From an uncultured Elusimicrobium sp. (GTDB taxonomy: Bacteria > Elusimicrobiota > Elusimicrobia > Elusimicrobiales > Elusimicrobiaceae): a stretch of 9,640 nucleotides of DNA. Positions 5,746 through 9,640 of this stretch are shown here, one piece after another. How positions within the stretch are numbered: the first letter of the stretch is position 1; each line of letters begins with the position of its first letter. The notes below the pieces were generated by a model. That model saw only the letters and a list, made by a program, of their open reading frames with translations. It had not been told where the DNA came from and ran no database searches. A program made the position numbers and the translations under genes. Location: positions 1 through 9,640 of the forward strand of contig CALAFB010000013.1 of assembly GCA_937891135.1 (NCBI GenBank). The letters run 5' to 3'.

Positions 5746-6987
5746 ATGAACTTGCCGCAAGCCTTTGTAGATTATACGTCCGTACTGTTCGGCCCGCAAC
5801 GCTGGGCACAGTTTCTGCACGCGTTGGATGAGCCCGCGCCTGTGAGCGTGCGGTTCAATCCGTTTAAATGCACGGATGAAAACTTGTTTGCGCATCAAAC
5901 CCCGGTGCCGTGGTGCCGGCATGCGTATTGGCTGCCGGAACGGCCAAATTTTACACAGGACCCGCTACTACACGCGGGGATCTATTACGTACAAGAGGCG
6001 GGCTCGCTATTTTTGGATCACGTTTTGCGCCGGTATGTCAAAGAGCCCGTGAGTGCCTTGGATCTGTGTGCCGCGCCGGGCGGCAAATCCACCCTCATGC
6101 GCGCCGCACTGCCGCAAGGGTCTTTGTTAGTAAGTAACGAAGTGGACCGCCGCCGCGCAAACATTCTACTGGAAAACATGCAAAAGCAAGGCCACCTGGA
6201 CGTGCTGGTAACGCATAACACCGCGCGCGAACTGGCCAAAACCAATTTAGTATTTGACGTAATTTTAACCGATGTGCCGTGCTCCGGCGAGGGGCTATTT
6301 AGGCGCGACGCAGCCGCTGCTAACGAGTGGAGTTTATCCAACGTGAACGGCTGCCAACAACGCCAGCGCGAAATTTTAACAGATAGTTGGCCGTGCTTGC
6401 GCGCGGGCGGGCTGCTCATTTACAGTACGTGCACGTTTAATACGCACGAAAATGAAGAAAACGTACAATGGATTTGCCGCGAACTGGGCGCGGAAATTTT
6501 GCCCGTCACGGTGCCTACTGCGTGGCACATTACGGGTTCGTTACTGCCGGGCTTTGACGCGCCCGTCTACCGGTTTATCCCGGGGATTACGCAAAGCGAA
6601 GGGTTCTTTTTGGCCGTGCTTCGCAAACAAGGCGAGCCGGAACGCGCGACGCTGCCCAAATCGCTGCGAAATCAAGCCAACGGAGAACGAATATTACATG
6701 TATTATCCGACGGTATTCCCCAGCCGGAACTGAAAGACAAAGAAAAAATCCCGTCCGTTGCACAAGCGTTGTCTGTAACTACGGCCGCGGATACTTATCC
6801 TTCCGTGGAACTATCCTTAGAACAGGCACGCCGCTATTTGCACCGGGAAAGTTTTGCCCTGCCGCCCGGAACACCGCGCGGGTTTGTGCGCGTTACGTAT
6901 CAAGGGCACGCGCTTGGGTTTATGAAAAACGTGGAAGGGCGAGCTAATAATTTGTATCCCAAAAATTGGGCCATTAAAAAGTGGTAA
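5746..6987 (+). CDS. rRNA cytosine-C5 methyltransferase, NSUN/RsmF (NOL1/NOP2/Sun) family
   Basis: A 413-residue SAM-dependent RNA m5C methyltransferase. The N-terminal part (1-95) has the family's VSVRFNPF element. The Rossmann core carries the SAM-binding motif DLCAAPGGKS (106-115), motif IV DVPCSGEG (176-183, Cys179) and motif VI STCTFNTHENE (227-237, Cys229). In this family the motif VI cysteine is the nucleophile and the motif IV cysteine releases the product. Residues from about 345 form a C-terminal RNA-binding region ending GFMKNVEGRANNLYPKNWAI, as in RsmF-type enzymes. A 16S rRNA cytosine is the likely substrate, acting on assembling ribosomes; the exact position cannot be read from sequence. 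RsmB is less likely because its N-terminal NusB-like domain is absent. The start has no Shine-Dalgarno but lies just after TATAAA, so it may be leaderless. The gene appears monocistronic. Confidence 0.9.
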   Translation: MNLPQAFVDYTSVLFGPQRWAQFLHALDEPAPVSVRFNPFKCTDENLFAHQTPVPWCRHAYWLPERPNFTQDPLLHAGIYYVQEAGSLFLDHVLRRYVKEPVSALDLCAAPGGKSTLMRAALPQGSLLVSNEVDRRRANILLENMQKQGHLDVLVTHNTARELAKTNLVFDVILTDVPCSGEGLFRRDAAAANEWSLSNVNGCQQRQREILTDSWPCLRAGGLLIYSTCTFNTHENEENVQWICRELGAEILPVTVPTAWHITGSLLPGFDAPVYRFIPGITQSEGFFLAVLRKQGEPERATLPKSLRNQANGERILHVLSDGIPQPELKDKEKIPSVAQALSVTTAADTYPSVELSLEQARRYLHRESFALPPGTPRGFVRVTYQGHALGFMKNVEGRANNLYPKNWAIKKW

Positions 6988-7003
6988 AGAAAAACAAGGA
7001 GTA

Positions 7004-7033
7004 GATCCTGAGCAGAAACACCTCAGGATGACC
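7004..7033. repeat. Small palindromic repeat element, copy B (intergenic)
   Basis: ATCCTGAG (7005-7012) and CTCAGGAT (7022-7029) form a perfect 8-bp stem with a 9-base loop, followed by GACCTTTATTTTT. The flanks AGATCCTGA and TCAGGATGACCTTTAT match copy A at 5468-5498, while the loop and the last stem base pair differ. It lies 17 bases after the methyltransferase stop and may double as a weak terminator because of the T-rich tail. Confidence 0.55.
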
Positions 7034-7105
7034 TTTATTTTTCCCCGGTCTAACAGCCGGAGTAAGACAAACAACCGCACGCAAACAAAAAATCTAAAAT
7101 CACTA

Positions 7106-7135
7106 TAGACAAAGCGAATAAAAATTTACTATGCT
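7106..7135 (+). promoter_or_regulatory. Candidate promoter of the three-gene operon
   Basis: TAGACA (7106-7111, 5 of 6 to the -35 consensus) and TATGCT (7130-7135, 4 of 6 to -10) are 18 bp apart. A start site about seven bases on would coincide with the ATG at 7142. TACTAT (7127-7132) is an alternative -10 with a 15-bp spacer. No Shine-Dalgarno is present, only AGG one base before the ATG. Confidence 0.4.
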
Positions 7136-7141
7136 CTAGGT

Positions 7142-7987
7142 ATGCAGAAATCTGTAAACCCCCGTCTTAAAGCCCTCTTTACGCTTTTGGAAAGTGAGTC
7201 CGGTTCGTACGGGCCGCTTTTAAAGCAGGCACTTGCCGGGGCCATTCGCCAAAATCCGCAGGAAGTGCAACAATTATTAGAACAAGAATTTGCCGCCTCT
7301 GTACCGTATGCGGTGTTACAAACTTTGGAAGAAATTTGTTGGGAAGAATTGGCAACGTCCTTAGCGGCCTTTGCCGCCAAAATTAACCCGGATTTGGAAG
7401 AAGGACTCATGCTGCTAGCCAAATTCACGTCCCCCACTACGGCACGCGGGGATTTAGCCGCCCCATTAGATGAAATGGCTGCCCAGTTACGCCCGGCCCT
7501 TGTTAACGCAGCCGGATACCCGGAAATTATCCACATTTTGGGACACTTTATTTTTGAGATGCGCGAGTTTAGTATTTTGCCCGCGATGAATGATATTAAA
7601 GAATTATCCTTTCCGCGGTTTTTACAAAAAAAATGCGGCTCCGGGTTGGAAATGGCGTGCCTCTATGTATGTTTAGGGCAGCGGTTCGGGCTGGAAATGG
7701 ATATCGTAGATATGGCCGGACGAATTTTAGTACACTTGCGTGATACTACGTATCAAACGTCTTTTTTAATTGATCCTTTGGATAAAGGAAAAATGATTAG
7801 CGAAGATATGTGCCGCGCCTACATCCGCGCACGCGGCCTGCAAAACGAGCCGGAATTATTTACCCCGCTTTCTACACGCCTTATTGTGCGGCGGTTTATT
7901 GCCAATATGATTTACGTGCTTCATAAGATGCGTGATGAACGGCGGCTTAACTATTTGCGTAGTTATTTGGAAATTATTAAAAATTAG
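7142..7987 (+). CDS. SirB1 / transglutaminase-core-2-like protein
   Basis: A 281-residue soluble protein, mostly helical, without signal peptide or membrane segment. The region from about 85 to 225 follows the SirB1 (Transglut_core2) pattern. It contains a helical lead with EEGLMLLAKF (86-95), a GSGLEMACLYVCLGQRFGL segment (166-184) in place of the family's G-I-P-hydrophobic stretch and rLGL, then IVDMAGRILVHL (188-199) and FLIDPLDKGKMIS (208-220), matching the family's iDPF..G. Members are called transglutaminase-like but many lack a proven catalytic triad, and I cannot identify one here. The function is therefore open; a scaffold or peptidase-like role is possible. It is the first gene of an operon, nine bases ahead of the NfeD gene, whose Shine-Dalgarno overlaps this gene's stop. 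It probably serves the membrane complex made by the next two genes. Family assignment is moderate. Confidence 0.6.
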   Translation: MQKSVNPRLKALFTLLESESGSYGPLLKQALAGAIRQNPQEVQQLLEQEFAASVPYAVLQTLEEICWEELATSLAAFAAKINPDLEEGLMLLAKFTSPTTARGDLAAPLDEMAAQLRPALVNAAGYPEIIHILGHFIFEMREFSILPAMNDIKELSFPRFLQKKCGSGLEMACLYVCLGQRFGLEMDIVDMAGRILVHLRDTTYQTSFLIDPLDKGKMISEDMCRAYIRARGLQNEPELFTPLSTRLIVRRFIANMIYVLHKMRDERRLNYLRSYLEIIKN

Positions 7988-7996
7988 GAGAAAAAG

Positions 7997-8428
7997 ATGA
8001 ACTTCTATGTATATTTAGTCATCGCCTTATGCTGCTTTGTAGGGGAACTGTTTACCATGGAATTTTCCCTTACGTGCGTGGGCATTGGGCTGTTAGGGGC
8101 GGCCCTAGCCTCTTGGCTGGGAACCTCTATCTGGGTGCAGGTAGCCGTATTTTCCGCCGTGGCAGTAATCAGCTGGCTAGGCGTGCGGCCGTTTGCACTT
8201 AAATATCTCTACGGTAAAACGAAAGAAGTTAAAACACCGGCAGAGGATGTACTGGGCAAACAAGCCATGGTGGAAGTAGACATTGACCCGGTAAAAGATA
8301 CGGGCCGTGTAAGTGTAAACGGCGAAAGTTGGAAAGCAACCGCCGCGCAAGCACTTGCCAAAGGAACGCCGTGCGTAGTTGAAAAACTAAACGGGGTAAC
8401 CCTCTTTGTAAAAGAAATTAAAAAATAA
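7997..8428 (+). CDS. Short NfeD-family membrane protein
   Basis: A 143-residue integral membrane protein. Three hydrophobic helices (about 3-19, 25-42 and 45-63) are followed by a short charged linker and a C-terminal OB-fold-like domain (about 84-140) starting VLGKQAMVEVDIDP and including GRVSVNGESWKA. This is the short form of NfeD; it lacks the ClpP-like serine protease domain found in long NfeD proteins. NfeD proteins work with SPFH proteins, and the gene lies 12 bases ahead of one here, which strongly supports the call. AGGAG (7986-7990) overlaps the stop of the previous gene and sits six bases before the start, so translation is probably coupled. The cell site is the inner membrane with the OB domain probably cytoplasmic, by analogy. 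Confidence 0.85.
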   Translation: MNFYVYLVIALCCFVGELFTMEFSLTCVGIGLLGAALASWLGTSIWVQVAVFSAVAVISWLGVRPFALKYLYGKTKEVKTPAEDVLGKQAMVEVDIDPVKDTGRVSVNGESWKATAAQALAKGTPCVVEKLNGVTLFVKEIKK

Positions 8429-8440
8429 GGAGAATGAAGT

Positions 8441-9457
8441 ATGGAAGAAGCAGCAGGAGTAGGACTATTATTCTTAGGTGCCTTGGCATTTTTCTTTGTA
8501 GTACTTATCGTCAAAGGCATTATGATTGTAAAACAAGGGCAATGTGTAATTATTGAACGGTTCGGTAAATTACACACGATTTTAAGCCCGGGTATCAACT
8601 GGATTATCCCGATTATGGATAAACCACACCGCATGGAATGGCGTTCCAGCCGGGAATATATGGACGCTTCCGGCCGCACGCGCTCCGTACCGTTTACCGA
8701 ATACCGCGACGTAGTGGATATGCGTGAAACCGTCTACGATTTCCCGCGCCAGAACGTAATTACGCGCGATAACGTAGGGATTCAAATTAACGCGCTGTTA
8801 TATTTCCAGATTACCAACCCGCAGGATGCGGCGTATAAAGTGGAATCGCTGCCGACCGCTATTGAAAAACTGACACAAACCACGCTTCGTAACTTAATCG
8901 GCGAAATGGACTTGGACCAAACCTTAACTTCGCGCGAAACCATTAACACCCGTTTACGCGATATTTTGGACACCGCCACCGATAAATGGGGCGTGAAAGT
9001 AACCCGCGTAGAACTGCAGGATATTACTCCCCCCGCCGCCATTCAGGAAGCCATGGAAAAACAGATGAAGGCCGAACGCGACCGCCGTGCTATGGTAACG
9101 GAGGCCGAAGGTACGAAGAAAGCCCAAATCTTAAAAGCGGAAGCAATCCGCGAATCGGAAATCAAAAAAGCCGAAGGTATGAAACAGGCCGCCATTTTAG
9201 AAGCCGAAGGTACGGCAGAAGCCAAAATTAAAGTAGCCCAAGCCGAAGCCGAGGCGGTTAAAATTGTAGCCACCACCGTAGCACAATCTTCCAACCCGGC
9301 CAGCTATATGATTTCTATGAAATACATTGAAGCGTTGGAAAAAATGACCGAAGGTAAAGATAACAAAATTATCTATATGCCGTATGAAGCGTCCAATGTA
9401 TTAGGAGCCGTAGCCGCGATTAAAGATTTAACCGGCGGCGCAGTTGCTACTAAATAA
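8441..9457 (+). CDS. SPFH / band 7 membrane protein, QmcA (stomatin/slipin) type
   Basis: A 338-residue protein with one N-terminal membrane helix (about 5-29), an SPFH domain (about 30-205) opening QGQCVIIERFGKLHTILSPG, then a long coiled coil (about 205-282) built from AEG-x-KKAQILKAEA-like repeats. The C-terminus IIYMPYEASNVLGAVAAIKD matches the end of E. coli QmcA (MPLEASSLMGSIAG) closely. Such proteins oligomerise into large cages or microdomain scaffolds at the inner membrane and modulate proteases such as FtsH. Between residues 64 and about 95 it carries roughly 20 more residues than QmcA, by eye. The next-door NfeD protein is its usual partner. AGGAG (8428-8432), eight bases upstream, fixes the start. 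A strong terminator closes the operon. A paralogous role closer to slipins cannot be excluded. Confidence 0.9.
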   Translation: MEEAAGVGLLFLGALAFFFVVLIVKGIMIVKQGQCVIIERFGKLHTILSPGINWIIPIMDKPHRMEWRSSREYMDASGRTRSVPFTEYRDVVDMRETVYDFPRQNVITRDNVGIQINALLYFQITNPQDAAYKVESLPTAIEKLTQTTLRNLIGEMDLDQTLTSRETINTRLRDILDTATDKWGVKVTRVELQDITPPAAIQEAMEKQMKAERDRRAMVTEAEGTKKAQILKAEAIRESEIKKAEGMKQAAILEAEGTAEAKIKVAQAEAEAVKIVATTVAQSSNPASYMISMKYIEALEKMTEGKDNKIIYMPYEASNVLGAVAAIKDLTGGAVATK

Positions 9458-9473
9458 CGATTGCTTAGGACAC

Positions 9474-9505
9474 AAAAAGCGCGGTATAAAAACCGCGCTT
9501 TTTTT
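9474..9505 (+). terminator. Strong rho-independent terminator of the operon
   Basis: AAAAAGCGCGGT (9474-9485) pairs with ACCGCGCTTTTT (9492-9503) over 12 bp with a 6-base loop, and the T-run continues to 9505. It lies 17 bases after the SPFH stop. The A-run on the left makes it effective in both directions. Confidence 0.9.
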
Positions 9506-9521
9506 GTACTACCCGGGGAAA

Positions 9522-9628
9522 CCATAGGCGGGAGCCTATGGAGGAGAGGAGAAGCCACACCAAAAATCGAAGATTTTTCTTGTAGTTGGTGTGGCCAAAT
9601 AGCAAAGCTATTTGAAACGCGCGAAGCG
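9522..9628. repeat. Cluster of perfect hairpins with purine loops
   Basis: Four palindromes follow one another. CCATAGGC/GCCTATGG (9522-9541) has a GGGA loop. GCCACACCAA/TTGGTGTGGC (9554-9563 and 9586-9595) encloses AAAAATC-GAA-GATTTTT (9562-9578). CAAATAGC-AAA-GCTATTTG is at 9596-9614. A short CGC-GAA-GCG is at 9620-9628. A purine-rich GGAGAGGAGAAG stretch lies between the first two. No gene is convincing here; the minus-strand reading frame through it is a by-product of palindromes. The structure runs off the window. It resembles a composite intergenic repeat, and may be a non-autonomous mobile repeat or structured RNA. Confidence 0.6.
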
Positions 9629-9640
9629 AAAAAAGCCACG

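Noticed and set aside
7045..7060. Hairpin CCGG...CCGG between the methyltransferase and the operon
   Set aside because: Only a 4-bp self-complementary stem with no T-run; likely chance.
9373..9639. A minus-strand frame through the terminator and hairpin cluster
   Set aside because: It covers a strong terminator, palindromes and the antisense of the SPFH 3' end. Its apparent peptide is what the repeats happen to encode.
9522..9640. Possible CRISPR array
   Set aside because: The hairpins differ from one another in sequence and spacing. There is no repeated unit with regular spacers and no cas gene.
1..9640. A complete defence, toxin-antitoxin or mobile-element system
   Set aside because: No nuclease, reverse transcriptase, integrase, transposase or toxin family was recognised in any frame. 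The unusual signals are confined to the pilin loci, one orphan gene and the repeats.

Overview
The window looks like part of a bacterial chromosome, most plausibly a gut-type Elusimicrobiota (Elusimicrobium-like) genome. That placement is an inference. It rests on two type IV pilin-like genes of the style that is multi-copy in that phylum (KGFTLIELLVV leader, then PQYQKAVEKAR), a moderate to high G+C housekeeping background, and AGGAG-type ribosome binding sites. No rRNA, tRNA, transposase, integrase or CRISPR array is visible.

Left end (1-1400). A very AT-rich minus-strand gene (66-875), whose family I do not recognise, abuts the remains of a plus-strand pilin-like gene (about 893-1381). The pilin has lost its leader peptide and start codon exactly where the AT-rich DNA begins. 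It keeps the rest of its body and a rho-independent terminator. This looks like a foreign cassette or rearrangement joined to a truncated pilin.

Middle left (1402-4718, minus strand). A two-gene translation/RNA operon: an ABC-F ATPase of YheS type followed by a DEAD-box RNA helicase, overlapping by ATGA. A perfect 8-bp inverted repeat lies just upstream of the ABC-F start.

Middle (4719-5745). An intact-length pilin-like gene on the minus strand. Its 5' end carries two prepilin leaders in tandem, separated by an in-frame palindromic repeat element. Its upstream region holds a candidate promoter with a 12-bp homopolymer in the spacer, a roughly 130-nt leader and two small hairpins. A second copy of the same palindromic repeat lies at about 7004-7033.

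Right half (5746-9457, plus strand). An NSUN/RsmF-type RNA cytosine-5 methyltransferase, then a three-gene operon: a SirB1/transglutaminase-core-2-like protein, a short NfeD-type membrane protein and a QmcA/stomatin-type SPFH (band 7) protein. The operon ends in a strong terminator. NfeD plus SPFH is a known membrane-organisation pair. The last 120 bases are a cluster of perfect hairpins, mostly with purine triloops or a GGGA tetraloop, running off the window.

A recurring pattern is that the apparent first genes of transcription units (4718, 5746, 7142) lack a Shine-Dalgarno and, to varying degrees, have -10-like sequences within about 15 nt of ATG. This suggests leaderless mRNAs. Operon-internal genes have clear AGGAG or GGAGG sites. 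I found no complete new defence-type system. The most unusual items are the tandem-leader pilin, the truncated pilin/AT-rich junction and the terminal hairpin cluster.
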